Numbered from the stretch's first letter, positions 9,079 through 19,585 are shown. The stretch: DNA of 64,000 bases from JBGSTR01 sp963707135 (GCA_963707135.1 CAVPOY010000012.1:13347-77346); one strand, 5' to 3'. The notes: generated by a model from the letters alone, not told the origin. Program-made: numbers and translations.

Positions 9079-11460
9079 CTAGATCTTGCTGATGCTGACC
9101 TCGGCGATCTGGTCACCGAGCCGCTCGCTGCCGGGAACCGCGGCCGGGATAAGGGCGCAACCGACCGGTACCCGGTCGTCGAGGATCACCCGGGCGCGGA
9201 CCGCCTCGCCACCCCCGTTCTGGCGCACCTGGACCTCATCGTCCGCGCTCAACCCGTCGGCTCGCGCCTGATCGGGGTTCAGATAGACACCGAATGCACC
9301 GCCGGGCACCGGGGTCCGCTGCAGGGCCGGCGCGCGCCGCACCAGCGCATCGAGCGCATAGATCGGCACCGGGCCGACCCGCACCAGCCCCGGGCCCATA
9401 CCGCGAGGCTCGACCTTCAGATCACCGCGCGGCGAATTGTCCGGCTTGACGCCGGCGCACAGGGCCGCGATCTCGTCGTGGACCTGGGCCGTGTCCCGGT
9501 AGTCGAAACCGTCCAGATCAAGCAGATTGCCGAGCACCCGCAGCACCTTCCAGCCAGGTCGCGCCTCTCCGGGCGGCGCCACCGCGCCCTGAAAGCGCTG
9601 CCAGTCCCCACCGGTATTTACGAAGGTCCCCGAGGTCTCGGCAAAGCCGCCGATCGGAAGCAGCACATCGGCGACACCCTCGAGCGCCGGGCTGTTGAAG
9701 GCGGAGCAGGCGACGACGAAGTCCGCGCTCCCGAGTGCCGCCAGCGCGGCCGCGGGGTTGCCCAGGTCGAGGTCCGGTTCGACACCCCAGAGGACCAGGG
9801 TCTTGCACGTCCCCGCGAGCATCCCGGCGACCGGTAGCCCGGGCGGCTCGGCCGCTCGCGCCCCGGGCAACGCCTGGGGAAGCGCGCCGGCCAGGTAGGC
9901 GCCCACGCTGTTCGCCGCAGCCGGCAGGTAGCCGACCTTGCAGCGGGTCGCGTCCGCGATCACGTAGGCCAGCGCCTTGATCAGCGTGAAGTCCGGGTGG
10001 GCGGCGGCCAGCGCGCCGAGCAGGATCAGGCCCCGGTGATCCTTGCCGGCCTCGGTTAGGGACTCGGCGATCGCCGCGTGGGCCTCGGTCGGCTCGCTCG
10101 CGGCGATCAGGTTCTTGATCGGGCCGGAGCCGCGCTTGCGCAGCGACTTGGCGATGGCGGCCAGTTCGCCGAGCATCGCCGCCGGCGTGCCCACGAGCTG
10201 CCGGCTGGGGTGAGTCAGCGACAGGCCGATCGGATTGACGCAGATCACCTCGGCGCCACCGAGCGCGGCCTTGCGGATCCGGTGCGCCAGCAGCGGCTGC
10301 TCGGCGCGGATGTCGCTTCCAACGAGCAGCACGGCTTGCTGCGATTCCAGGTCGACGACCGGCATGCCGAGCCAGGGCAGCAGCGGATCGGCGGCGTCGC
10401 CGCGGAAGTCCTGCTGGCGCAGCCGGTGGTCGATGTTCGCACAGCCGAGGCCGCGGGCGACCCGCTGGGCCAGATACATCTCCTCCAGCGTCGCGTTCGG
10501 CGCGATCAGCCATCCCGTGCTGGCGGGCTCGGCGGCCTTGAGCCGCTCCGCCACCAGCGCGAGCGCATCCGCCCAGTCCGTCTGCCGCCAGGTCCCGTCG
10601 CGCCGGACCATCGGCGCCGTCAGCCGGTCCTCGCTGGCAAGCCCGGCGTAGCTGAAGCGATCGCGGTCGGAGATCCAGGTCTCGTTCACCGCCTCGTTTT
10701 CGCGCGGGTGCACCCGCATCACCCGATTGCCCCGAAGGTGCATCTGGATGTTGGCGCCCAGCCCGTCGTGGGGCGCGATGCCGTCAGCCTCCGTCAGCTC
10801 CCAGGCGCGGGCGGTGAAACGATAGGGCTTGGAGGTCAGCGCGCCGACCGGGCAGAGGTCGATGATATTGCCGGATAGCTCGTGGGAGACGGTGTGGGCG
10901 ACATAGGTCCCGATGCGCATGGTCTCGCCGCGCCCGGTGGCGCCCAGCTCGCGGATGCCGGCGATCTCGGCGCCGAAGCGCACGCAGCGGGTGCAGTGAA
11001 TGCAGCGGGTCATGTCGGTGGCGATCAGCGGTCCCAGGTCCTCGTCCTTGACCACACGCTTGCGCTCGCAGAAGCGCGAAACATCGCCCCCGTAGCCCAT
11101 CGCCACGTCCTGGAGCTCGCATTCCCCGCCCTGGTCGCAAATCGGGCAGTCGAGCGGATGATTGATGAGCAGGAACTCCATCGTCCCCTGCTGGGCATCG
11201 AGCGCCCTCGCCGAGCGGGTCTGGACCCGCATGCCGTCCATGACCGGGGTCGCGCAGGCGGGCACCGGCTTCGGGAACGGCCGCCCGCCCTGCTCCGCGT
11301 CGACCAGGCACATCCGGCAATTGGCCGCGATCGAAAGCTTCTTGTGATAGCAGAAACGCGGAATCGGGATGCCCGCGCGATCGGCGACCGCGATGATCAT
11401 CTCGCCCGGCCCCGCTTCACAGGCCTGGCCGTCGATCTCGATGGTGATCTTGTCCGTCAT
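9079..11460 (-). CDS. nuoG: NADH-quinone oxidoreductase subunit G
   Basis: A 793-residue iron-sulfur subunit of the peripheral arm. The N-terminal 2Fe-2S domain shows CYHKKLSIAANCRMC. It is followed by CPICDQGGECELQDVAMGYG, then the 4Fe-4S motif CIHCTRCVRFGAEIAG, and CPVGALTSKPYRF. The rest is a degenerate molybdopterin oxidoreductase domain without an active cofactor, as usual in NuoG. A 149-base non-coding gap separates it from nuoF, the largest gap in the operon. Confidence 0.97.
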   Translation of the reverse strand: MTDKITIEIDGQACEAGPGEMIIAVADRAGIPIPRFCYHKKLSIAANCRMCLVDAEQGGRPFPKPVPACATPVMDGMRVQTRSARALDAQQGTMEFLLINHPLDCPICDQGGECELQDVAMGYGGDVSRFCERKRVVKDEDLGPLIATDMTRCIHCTRCVRFGAEIAGIRELGATGRGETMRIGTYVAHTVSHELSGNIIDLCPVGALTSKPYRFTARAWELTEADGIAPHDGLGANIQMHLRGNRVMRVHPRENEAVNETWISDRDRFSYAGLASEDRLTAPMVRRDGTWRQTDWADALALVAERLKAAEPASTGWLIAPNATLEEMYLAQRVARGLGCANIDHRLRQQDFRGDAADPLLPWLGMPVVDLESQQAVLLVGSDIRAEQPLLAHRIRKAALGGAEVICVNPIGLSLTHPSRQLVGTPAAMLGELAAIAKSLRKRGSGPIKNLIAASEPTEAHAAIAESLTEAGKDHRGLILLGALAAAHPDFTLIKALAYVIADATRCKVGYLPAAANSVGAYLAGALPQALPGARAAEPPGLPVAGMLAGTCKTLVLWGVEPDLDLGNPAAALAALGSADFVVACSAFNSPALEGVADVLLPIGGFAETSGTFVNTGGDWQRFQGAVAPPGEARPGWKVLRVLGNLLDLDGFDYRDTAQVHDEIAALCAGVKPDNSPRGDLKVEPRGMGPGLVRVGPVPIYALDALVRRAPALQRTPVPGGAFGVYLNPDQARADGLSADDEVQVRQNGGGEAVRARVILDDRVPVGCALIPAAVPGSERLGDQIAEVSISKI

Positions 11461-11609
11461 TGAGGTCTCTCGATCGGCACCATTGCGCGAACCCGTTCTA
11501 CCCGCGGCGCGGGACGCGGCGCGACGTCAACGGCCGGCTCCCCAAAAAGTGGCTAAATCCAGCGCGCCAATCCCGACGCGCCCTGTATTTTCTATCCGGC
11601 CGGGCAGCC

Positions 11610-12893
<1,284 letters not shown>

Positions 12894-12894
12894 A

Positions 12895-13422
12895 TCAATC
12901 CAACTCGTCAATCAGCTTGTCCATGGCCTCGGGCGTCAGGTTCTCGTGGTAGGTCCGACCGATCAGGACCGCCGGGGCGTGCCGGCAGGCGCCGAGGCAC
13001 TCCACTTCCTTGAAGGTGAACCGCCCGTCGGGGGTCGTCTGCCCGGGATGAACGCCGTACTTGGACTCGACGTGCTCGATCAGCTCTTCCGAGCCGCAGA
13101 GCATGCAGGAGATGCTGTTGCAGACGCAGACCTTGTGCCGCCCCACCGGCTCGAGATCGTACATACCGTAGAAGGTCGCGACCTCGTAGACCGAAATCTC
13201 GGGCATGTCCAGGTACGCGGCCACGTCGTCCATCAGTTCGCGGGTCAGCCAGCCGCCGTTTTGCTCCTGCACGATGGTCAGCGCCGGCATCACGGCGGAC
13301 TGCTTCCACTCGGGCGGATACTTGGCGATGTGCCGGTCGATCTCGGCGCGGACCTCGTCGGAAAACAGCGTCGACGTGTCCCGGTCGTGGACGACGGCAA
13401 GCGGTGCGGTGCGGAAGCTCAT
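12895..13422 (-). CDS. nuoE: NADH-quinone oxidoreductase subunit E
   Basis: A 175-residue thioredoxin-fold 2Fe-2S subunit (cluster N1a). The four ligand cysteines occur in CNSISCMLCG and CLGACRHAP. It pairs with NuoF in the NADH dehydrogenase module. Its start overlaps the nuoD stop at 13422. Confidence 0.97.
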   Translation of the reverse strand: MSFRTAPLAVVHDRDTSTLFSDEVRAEIDRHIAKYPPEWKQSAVMPALTIVQEQNGGWLTRELMDDVAAYLDMPEISVYEVATFYGMYDLEPVGRHKVCVCNSISCMLCGSEELIEHVESKYGVHPGQTTPDGRFTFKEVECLGACRHAPAVLIGRTYHENLTPEAMDKLIDELD

Positions 13423-14681
13423 CAGCGGTCGATCTCCCCGAACACGATGTCCATGGTCCCGATGATCGCGACCACGTCGGCGAGCATGTGGCCGCGGGCC
13501 ATCTCGTCCATGGCCGAGAGATGGGCGAACCCGGGGGCGCGGACCTTGAGCCGATACGGCTTGTTGGCCCCGTCGGAGACGATGTAGCAGCCGAACTCGC
13601 CCTTCGGCGCCTCGACCGCGGCGTAGACCTCGCCCTTGGGCGGGCAGTAGCCCTCGGTGAAGAGCTTGAAGTGGTGGATCAGGGCTTCCATGTCGTCCTT
13701 CATATCGGTGCGCTTCGGCGGCGTCACCTTGTGGTCGGCGATCATCACCGGTCCCGGATTGGCCCGCAGCCAGTCAACGCACTGCTTGATGATCCGGTTG
13801 CACTGCCGCAGCTCCTCGATGCGCACCAGATAGCGATCGTAGCAATCGCCGTTCTGGCCCACCGGGATATCGAAATCCATCTTGTCGTACGCCGCATAAG
13901 GCTGCTTCTTGCGCAGGTCCCAGGCGAACCCGGAACCCCGCAGCATCGGGCCGCTGAAACCGAGCTGCAGTGCCCGCTCCGGGGAGACGACACCGATGCC
14001 GACCGTGCGCTGCTTCCAGATCCGGTTATCGGTCAGCAGGGTCTCGTATTCGTCGATATAGGTGGGGAAGCGCTCCGTGAAGTCCTCGATGAAATCGAGC
14101 AGCGACCCCTGGCGCGCCCGGTTGCGGCGGGCGAAGTCGGCCTCGCTGTGCCACTTGGTGGACGCCTCCGCATAGCGGGGCATCTTGTCGGGCAGGTCCC
14201 GGTAGACGCCCCCGGGGCGGTAATAGCCCGCGTGCAGCCGCGCGCCGGAGACCGCCTCGTAGCAGTCCATGAGGTCCTCGCGCTCGCGGAAACAGTACAG
14301 GAACAGAGTCATCGCGCCGACGTCGAGCGCGTGCGAACCCAGCCACAGCATGTGGTTCAGGATGCGCGTGATCTCGTCGAACATCGTGCGGATGTACTGG
14401 GCCCTTTCCGGCGCCTCGATGCCGAGCAGCTTCTCGATGGCCCGCACGTAACCGTGCTCGTTGCACATCATCGACATGTAGTCGAGCCGGTCCATGTAGC
14501 CGATGCTCTGGTTGTACGGCTTGGACTCGGCGAGCTTCTCCGTGCCCCGGTGCAGCAGCCCGATATGCGGGTCGGCGCGCTCTATCACCTCGCCGTCGAG
14601 TTCCAGGACCAGGCGCAGCACACCATGAGCGGCCGGGTGCTGCGGGCCGAAATTCAGCGTGTAGTTGCGAATCTCAGGCAT
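13422..14681 (-). CDS. nuoD: NADH-quinone oxidoreductase subunit D
   Basis: A 419-residue subunit lining the quinone pocket. The start MPEIRNYTLNFGPQHPAAHG and the loop HIGLLHRGTEKL carry the quinone-contacting histidine region. The open frame extends eleven codons upstream of this ATG, but the family N-terminus fits here and it overlaps the end of nuoC by eight bases. NuoC and NuoD are separate genes, not fused as in E. coli. Confidence 0.97.
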   Translation of the reverse strand: MPEIRNYTLNFGPQHPAAHGVLRLVLELDGEVIERADPHIGLLHRGTEKLAESKPYNQSIGYMDRLDYMSMMCNEHGYVRAIEKLLGIEAPERAQYIRTMFDEITRILNHMLWLGSHALDVGAMTLFLYCFREREDLMDCYEAVSGARLHAGYYRPGGVYRDLPDKMPRYAEASTKWHSEADFARRNRARQGSLLDFIEDFTERFPTYIDEYETLLTDNRIWKQRTVGIGVVSPERALQLGFSGPMLRGSGFAWDLRKKQPYAAYDKMDFDIPVGQNGDCYDRYLVRIEELRQCNRIIKQCVDWLRANPGPVMIADHKVTPPKRTDMKDDMEALIHHFKLFTEGYCPPKGEVYAAVEAPKGEFGCYIVSDGANKPYRLKVRAPGFAHLSAMDEMARGHMLADVVAIIGTMDIVFGEIDR

Positions 14682-15387
14682 CGGAGGCCTCCGTGCCGGT
14701 GTCGAGCCCGGCATAACGGCTGTCCTCGCGGATCACTTTCGGCACCAGCACCCGCGGCTCGATGGAGACCGGCTCGTAGACTACCCGTCGCTGCTCGGGG
14801 TCGTAGCGCATCTCGACCTGCCCGGACAGCGGAAAGTCCTTGCGGAAGGGATGCCCCACGAACCCGTAATCCGTGAGAATCCGGCGCAGGTCCGGGTGCC
14901 CCCGGAACAGGATGCCGAAGAGGTCGAACGCCTCGCGCTCGAACCAGTTCGCGACCGACCACAGCGGCATGACCGAATCCACCACCGGCTGATCCCCGCC
15001 CGCGTAGACCCGAAGGCGCAGCCGCCGGTTGTGGCTGATCGACAGCAGGTGATAGACGACGGCGAATCGCCGCGGATCATCGACGGCAAGCTGAAGATCT
15101 CGATCGACGCCGCGGCCGAAACCGGTGTTGGAGGCGCCCTCGGTCTCCCACTCGGCCTTTCCGTAACCCGCGTAGTCGACGCCGCAGACGTCGATCAGCT
15201 CCTCGAAGCGGAAGGCCGGGTCGTCGCGCAGGACCCGGGCGACCGGGAGCAGGTGCTCGGCGGGCACGACCAGCGTCACCTCTCCGAGCGCCCGGATCGT
15301 CTCGCAACCCTGCTTCTCGAAATGCTTGGCGAGTGAGTCGACCAGCGCGTCGAGCCCGGGGTCGCCAGTCGGGGAGTCGTTTGCCAT
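14674..15387 (-). CDS. nuoC: NADH-quinone oxidoreductase subunit C
   Basis: A 237-residue peripheral-arm subunit (30 kDa type). The conserved block WFEREAFDLFGILFRGHPDL and the downstream FPLSGQVEMRYD are present. The longer open frame upstream gives arginine/serine-rich sequence unlike the family and overlaps nuoB, so the ATG at 15387 (MANDSPTGDPGLDALV) is used. Confidence 0.96.
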   Translation of the reverse strand: MANDSPTGDPGLDALVDSLAKHFEKQGCETIRALGEVTLVVPAEHLLPVARVLRDDPAFRFEELIDVCGVDYAGYGKAEWETEGASNTGFGRGVDRDLQLAVDDPRRFAVVYHLLSISHNRRLRLRVYAGGDQPVVDSVMPLWSVANWFEREAFDLFGILFRGHPDLRRILTDYGFVGHPFRKDFPLSGQVEMRYDPEQRRVVYEPVSIEPRVLVPKVIREDSRYAGLDTGTEASDA

Positions 15388-15403
15388 GGGTACCGGTAAC
15401 TGT

Positions 15404-15880
15404 TCAGCGGGCGATGGTGTTGGTGCGGCGAATCTTGTTCTGCAGCTGCAGGATCCCGTAGAGCAGGGCCTCGGCCGTCGGCGGGCAGCCCGGGACATAG
15501 ATATCCACCGGCACGATGCGGTCGCAGCCGCGCACGACGGAGTACGAGTAGTGGTAGTAGCCACCGCCGTTCGCGCAGGACCCCATCGAGATCACCCAGC
15601 GCGGCTCGGCCATCTGGTCGTAGACCTTGCGCAGCGCGGGCCCCATCTTGTTGCACAGGGTTCCGGCCACGATCATGACGTCGGACTGGCGCGGGCTCGG
15701 CCGGAAGATGATCCCGAAACGGTCGAGGTCGTAGCGCGACGCCCCGGCCTGCATCATCTCGACCGCGCAGCAGGCAAGCCCGAAAGTCATCGGCCACATG
15801 GACCCGGTGCGGGCCCAGTTGATCAGCTTGTCCGCCGTGGTGGTGACGAAGCCCTGCTCGAGAATGCCTTCTATTCCCAT
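15404..15880 (-). CDS. nuoB: NADH-quinone oxidoreductase subunit B
   Basis: A 158-residue subunit holding cluster N2, the last iron-sulfur centre before quinone. The adjacent cysteines ACCAVEMM, the downstream SCANGGGYYHYSYS, and VPGCPPTAEALLYG supply the ligands. The start MGIEGILEQGFV overlaps the nuoA 3' end by ten bases. The longer open frame upstream is only the shadow of nuoA. Confidence 0.97.
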   Translation of the reverse strand: MGIEGILEQGFVTTTADKLINWARTGSMWPMTFGLACCAVEMMQAGASRYDLDRFGIIFRPSPRQSDVMIVAGTLCNKMGPALRKVYDQMAEPRWVISMGSCANGGGYYHYSYSVVRGCDRIVPVDIYVPGCPPTAEALLYGILQLQNKIRRTNTIAR

Positions 15881-16227
15881 TCGAGGGCCCCCTTCTTCCA
15901 CTCGTAGAGAAAACCGACGACCAGGATGCCGAGGAAGATGAACATCGCCCAGAAGCCGAATATCCCGAGCTCCTCGAGCACGACTGCCCAGGGGAAGAGG
16001 AACGCGATCTCGAGATCGAACAGGATGAACAGGATGGCGACCAGGTAGTAGCGCACGTCGAACTTCATGCGCGCGCTCTCGAAAGCCTCGAAGCCGCACT
16101 CGTACGGCGCGCCCTTTTGGGCGTCGGGGCGGCTGGGGCCGAGCAGACCGCCGGCCACGAGGGCGCCGAAGCCTACCAGGATCCCGACGACAATGAAGAT
16201 CAGGACCGGCAGATAGTTCTCGAGCAC
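15871..16227 (-). CDS. nuoA: NADH-quinone oxidoreductase subunit A
   Basis: First gene of the operon, 118 residues with three membrane helices and the conserved loop PYECGFEAFESARMKFDVRY. It uses a GTG start at 16227 preceded by a strong purine-rich ribosome site (GGGGAGGAAGG). The operon promoter lies about 50-75 bases upstream. Confidence 0.96.
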   Translation of the reverse strand: MLENYLPVLIFIVVGILVGFGALVAGGLLGPSRPDAQKGAPYECGFEAFESARMKFDVRYYLVAILFILFDLEIAFLFPWAVVLEELGIFGFWAMFIFLGILVVGFLYEWKKGALEWE

Positions 16228-16273
16228 CCTTCCTCCCCGCTGTTGTTGGCTGGTCGTTCCGGCGTGGCGGTCG

Positions 16274-16303
16274 AGTCTAGTTCAGCGATCACCGGGGTGT
16301 CAA
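16274..16303 (-). promoter_or_regulatory. Sigma70-type promoter of the nuo operon
   Basis: On the minus strand TTGACA (16303-16298) and TAGACT (16279-16274) are separated by 18 bases, with A/T-rich sequence immediately upstream. It sits between the terminator of the tRNA-Leu transcript and the nuoA start, so it is the obvious promoter for the 14-gene operon. Confidence 0.75.
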
Positions 16304-16359
16304 CCCGAGCCAGAACTAAAAAATCAAATACGCACAATAGGTTAGAGATATAACGGCGC

Positions 16360-16396
16360 AAAAAAAATCGGCATGCCGTCGCAGCGGCATGCCGAT
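16360..16396 (-). terminator. Rho-independent terminator after tRNA-Leu
   Basis: Perfect 12-base inverted repeat ATCGGCATGCCG / CGGCATGCCGAT with a six-base loop (16367-16396). On the minus strand a run of T follows directly. It ends the tpiA-secG-tRNA-Leu transcript and insulates nuo from it. Confidence 0.92.
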
Positions 16397-16402
16397 TCTG
16401 AT

Positions 16403-16487
16403 TGGTGCCGACGGTCGGACTCGAACCGACACGGCTTTCGCCACTACCCCCTCAAGATAGCGTGTCTACCAATTCCACCACGTCGGC
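16403..16487 (-). tRNA. tRNA-Leu (anticodon GAG)
   Basis: 85 bases including an encoded CCA end. The acceptor stem GCCGACG pairs with CGTCGGC. The D arm has GGAATTGGTAGAC, the anticodon loop is CTTGAGG (anticodon GAG), the variable arm is long, and the T arm is GGTTCGAGTCC. It lies between secG and nuoA as in many gammaproteobacteria. Confidence 0.97.
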
Positions 16488-16530
16488 CTACGATCTTTAG
16501 AGAGACGCCGATAAACCGGCGACTCCGTTG

Positions 16531-17061
16531 CTATTCGGGTTTCGGCGCCTCCGGTGCGGGCACCGCGGCTTCCGGGGCGACTGACGACGCCGGGGCCTCG
16601 TCGAGCGCGTTTGCGGGCGCTTGCTCTATCGGTGCCTCGATAGTTGCCGGTACCTCTATCGCCGCAGCGGGCGCTGACGGAACCGCCGGGACATCGGAAC
16701 CGGCGGGGACCGCCGGCGCTCCCGGGACGGACGGTATCTCCGCCGACGTCGGCGCGGATGCCGGTGGCGCGGCCGTATCTATGACCACGCTGTCGCCTAC
16801 GCCGTCCATCAGCCCTTCGGGTTTACCCCCTTGAGCCGCGTAGAAGGCGAGCGCCATGCTCGTCAGGAAAAACAGCGCCCCCAGGATGCCGGTTGCCCGG
16901 CTCAGGAAGGAGCCGGATCCGCGTGCGCCGAAAACGGTCGCCGACGCGCCGCTGCCAAAGGCGGCTCCCGCGTCCGCCCCGCGCCCGTGCTGGATCAGCA
17001 CCAAGCCGATAAGGCCCAGCGAGAGGAAGACTTGAACGACTGTCAGGATTGTCTGCATCAA
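16531..17061 (-). CDS. secG: Preprotein translocase subunit SecG with long Pro/Ala tail
   Basis: SecG of the SecYEG channel. It has two membrane helices (QTILTVVQVFLSLGLIGLVL and ILGALFFLTSMALAFYA) linked by the conserved glycine-rich loop with GADAGAAFGSGASATVFG. At about 175 residues it exceeds the usual length of roughly 110, because a low-complexity Ala/Pro/Glu tail fills residues 80-176. Two start codons lie in tandem (17061, 17058). tpiA is just upstream in the same direction. Confidence 0.94.
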   Translation of the reverse strand: MMQTILTVVQVFLSLGLIGLVLIQHGRGADAGAAFGSGASATVFGARGSGSFLSRATGILGALFFLTSMALAFYAAQGGKPEGLMDGVGDSVVIDTAAPPASAPTSAEIPSVPGAPAVPAGSDVPAVPSAPAAAIEVPATIEAPIEQAPANALDEAPASSVAPEAAVPAPEAPKPE

Positions 17062-17082
17062 ATACTCGCCGGCGAGGCCCCG

Positions 17083-17844
17083 TTAAGCCGCCTGATCCGC
17101 GGCCTGACAGATGCCCAGAAAATCGTCCGCGACCAGCGACGCCCCGCCGATCAGGCCGCCGTCAATGTCCGGTTGCGCCATCAACTCGGCCGCGTTTCCG
17201 GGTTTCATGCTACCGCCATACAGGATCCGCAGACCCGCAGCGACTTCCGCATTCCGGGCCGCGATACGCTCGCGGATGAACGCGTGCACCTCCTGGGCCT
17301 GTTCCGGCGTCGCGGTGACCCCGGTGCCGATCGCCCACACCGGCTCGTAGGCGATCACGCCCTTGCTGAACGCCTCGACACCCGAGAGGTTTACGACGCC
17401 ATCGACGTGCGCAGCGACGACCCGCTCCATCTCGCCCCGCTCGCGCTGCTCCAGGGTCTCACCCACGCAGAGGATCGGCACCAGGCCGTACTCCACCGCG
17501 CGGGCGTACTTCCTGGCCACCAGCTCGTCATCCTCGCCATGGTACTGCCGACGCTCCGAATGACCCACGATCACGTAGGTGCAGCCGAAGTCGGTCAGCA
17601 TCGAGGCCGCGACCTCGCCCGTGAAAGCGCCGGGCTCCTGAATGGAGACATCCTGCGCGCCCAACGCCACGCGGCTGCCGAGCAGGGCCTCGCCCGCCAT
17701 CTGGAGATACGGGAACGGCGGGCAGACGGCAATTCCGCAGTGCCCGATGGCAGCCGCCCCGGACACCACACCGCCGAGCAGCGACTCAACGCTCGCGCGC
17801 GTCCCGTTCATTTTCCAGTTTCCGGCGACCAGGGGCTGACGCAT
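17083..17844 (-). CDS. tpiA: Triose-phosphate isomerase
   Basis: A 253-residue glycolytic enzyme interconverting dihydroxyacetone phosphate and glyceraldehyde 3-phosphate. The N-terminal GNWKMNG holds the catalytic lysine. VIVGHSERR carries the electrophilic histidine, AYEPVWAIGTG the catalytic glutamate and flexible loop, and LYGGSMKPGNA the phosphate site. The start at 17844 is chosen for the GGAGG sequence upstream and the match to the family. It is divergent from smpB. Confidence 0.97.
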   Translation of the reverse strand: MRQPLVAGNWKMNGTRASVESLLGGVVSGAAAIGHCGIAVCPPFPYLQMAGEALLGSRVALGAQDVSIQEPGAFTGEVAASMLTDFGCTYVIVGHSERRQYHGEDDELVARKYARAVEYGLVPILCVGETLEQRERGEMERVVAAHVDGVVNLSGVEAFSKGVIAYEPVWAIGTGVTATPEQAQEVHAFIRERIAARNAEVAAGLRILYGGSMKPGNAAELMAQPDIDGGLIGGASLVADDFLGICQAADQAA

Positions 17845-17971
17845 AACTACCTCCATCAAAGCGAGCCCGGTACTCTAGCGGCAACTCGAGCGCCGATCAA
17901 GACCGTAAGAAACGCACGGGCGCGACCTCTCCGCGATTAACCCGTCGCCGGCTTTGCTTTAGACTCGCGCG

Positions 17972-18448
17972 ATGGCAAAGGGAAAACAAAAGACCGACGG
18001 CGGCTCGACCATCGCGCGCAACAAGAAGGCGGGCCACGAGTACCACATCGAGCAGCGTATCGAGGCCGGGCTGGTGCTCGAGGGCTGGGAGGTCAAGAGC
18101 CTGCGCGCCGGCCGTGTCCAGCTCAAGGAGAGCTACGTCAAGATCCTGCACGCCGAGGCCTTCCTCATCGGGGCGCACATCTCGCCGCTGCCGACGGCGT
18201 CCACACACGTGAGCCCGGACCCGGTGCGCACCCGCAAGCTGCTGCTGCAGCGCTCCGAGCTCAATCGGCTCATCGGACAGACGGAACGGGCCGGTTACAC
18301 CCTGGTGCCGACGGCCATGTACTGGAAGCGCGGCCGCGCCAAGCTCGAGATCGGGCTCGCCAAGGGCAAGAAGCTGCACGACAAGCGGGCCACCGAGAAG
18401 GATCGGGACTGGCAGCGTGAAAAGGAGCGGTTGTTCAAGCAAGGCTGA
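17972..18448 (+). CDS. smpB: SsrA-binding protein SmpB
   Basis: A 158-residue partner of tmRNA that delivers it to stalled ribosomes. Family blocks are ARNKKAGHEYHIEQRIEAG, LEGWEVKSLRAG and the basic C-terminal tail KGKKLHDKRATEKDRDWQRE, which enters the mRNA channel. The tmRNA gene begins 50 bases downstream, so the pair is physically linked. The start lies a few bases after a TTTAGACT sequence that may be a -10 element, which would make a very short leader. Confidence 0.98.
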   Translation: MAKGKQKTDGGSTIARNKKAGHEYHIEQRIEAGLVLEGWEVKSLRAGRVQLKESYVKILHAEAFLIGAHISPLPTASTHVSPDPVRTRKLLLQRSELNRLIGQTERAGYTLVPTAMYWKRGRAKLEIGLAKGKKLHDKRATEKDRDWQREKERLFKQG

Positions 18449-18450
18449 CC

Positions 18451-18480
18451 TTGCCGGGGAACCAAATCATCCGCTACATT
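18451..18480 (+). promoter_or_regulatory. Possible promoter of ssrA
   Basis: TTGCCG (18451-18456) and TACATT (18475-18480) with an 18-base spacer lie just upstream of the mature tmRNA 5' end at 18499. A transcript starting here would need a short 5' leader removed, as is known for tmRNA. Confidence 0.5.
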
Positions 18481-18498
18481 GTCTCTTCCAACGTACTT

Positions 18499-18858
18499 GG
18501 GGGCGACTTGGTCTCGACGTGGGTCGCGAAACCCGAGGTGCATGCCGAGGTGCGGGATACCTCGTAAATCCATCCGCAAACTCATAGTTGCCAACGACGA
18601 CAACTACGCTCTCGCTGCTTAATCCCAGCGGGCCTCTGACCGGTCCTTGTCTGTGGGGGTCGGGTTTCAGGGGTAACATCACACAGAATCGCGGTGACGG
18701 GAGTCCGGACCTGATCCGCTAAAACCCAATTCGGAATCGCCGACCGATCGCCCTGCCCTTCGGGCGTTGGAAGGCTAAAAACAATAGAACGGGCTAAGCA
18801 TGTAGGACCAACGGCAGAGGGCTTGCGGACGCGGGTTCGATTCCCGCCGCCTCCACCA
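18499..18858 (+). ncRNA. ssrA: Transfer-messenger RNA (tmRNA)
   Basis: A 360-base gene. The 5' end GGGGGCG pairs with the 3' CGCCTCC to form the acceptor stem, and CCA is encoded (18856-18858). The T arm reads GGGTTCGATTCCC. The tag frame starts with GCC at 18590 and reads ANDDNYALAA then TAA at 18620-18622, close to the E. coli tag. This RNA rescues stalled ribosomes together with SmpB. Confidence 0.97.
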
Positions 18859-18867
18859 ACACCCCAA

Positions 18868-18896
18868 CCCCAACCGTTCTCGGTTGGGGTTTTTTC
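18868..18896 (+). terminator. Rho-independent terminator of ssrA
   Basis: CCCCAACCG (18868-18876), loop TTCT, CGGTTGGGG (18881-18889), then six T. It starts ten bases after the tmRNA CCA end. Confidence 0.95.
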
Positions 18897-19585
18897 TTGC
18901 CCGAAACGCCAGTACTGGCGCGGTTTCGGGGCCACTACCTCGCGAGCGGCAACAGCGAAATCCCGCCGATGTCGGCCGGCCGAGGGCCTCTCTCCTCACC
19001 GTTCTCTCTGGTTGCCTCGCGAGCGCTCGCGAGGCCACGTGTCGGTTTTTCAGATACTTAGGTGAGGCTAGTTGTAATGGAAGATTGGTGCAGCGACAGA
19101 GACCGAGAAACTGACAGGGTAAAGGGCTCCGTGGAGGTGCCTTCTGGGCGGTGGCGTTGCCAGCAGTCAGCCAACCCGGAAGTCAACGAATCCAGTCAGA
19201 AAGTCTACGTGTGGCAAAAGCGACACGAGTTTGCGAGCGATTCGGTGCCGTTTACCGACTACCCTCTTCAAACTCCTGTTGAACGAATCTTGAGTACCGC
19301 CTAAAGCTGATACCGGTCGCCCGAGCCTGACCTCCTGGACGACCGCAAAGGACGCATTGCGGCCGCTCGCGATAGGTCAGGCAAGCGGCTCCAACCGGCA
19401 AGATACGGGCACCCAGCTCGGGGGCGACGACTGACCCCAATTGGCCAGAACTGCCGCTGGCATCCGAAGTGGGAGCGGCGGCAGTCTGACGGAGACGAGA
19501 TACCGGAGCCACACGCCCCGAGCACCCCGTATCCCTGCTCCTCCCCAGGCAACCAGGGCCCATCCGACTCGCAGCTCTCGGAACG
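18897..19585. other. Non-coding or degraded stretch after ssrA
   Basis: No reading frame here resembles a protein family or has a convincing ribosome site. The area around 19420-19450 carries a CTGACCCC / CCAATTGG sequence of the kind seen in dispersed intergenic repeats of proteobacteria. No integrase gene and no second copy of the tmRNA 3' end were seen, although this is a classic island insertion point. Confidence 0.4.

Noticed and set aside
18823..18858. tmRNA 3' end as left attachment site of an integrated island
   Set aside because: No second copy of the tmRNA 3' end and no integrase gene were found between here and the ccm operon, so an attachment pair cannot be supported.
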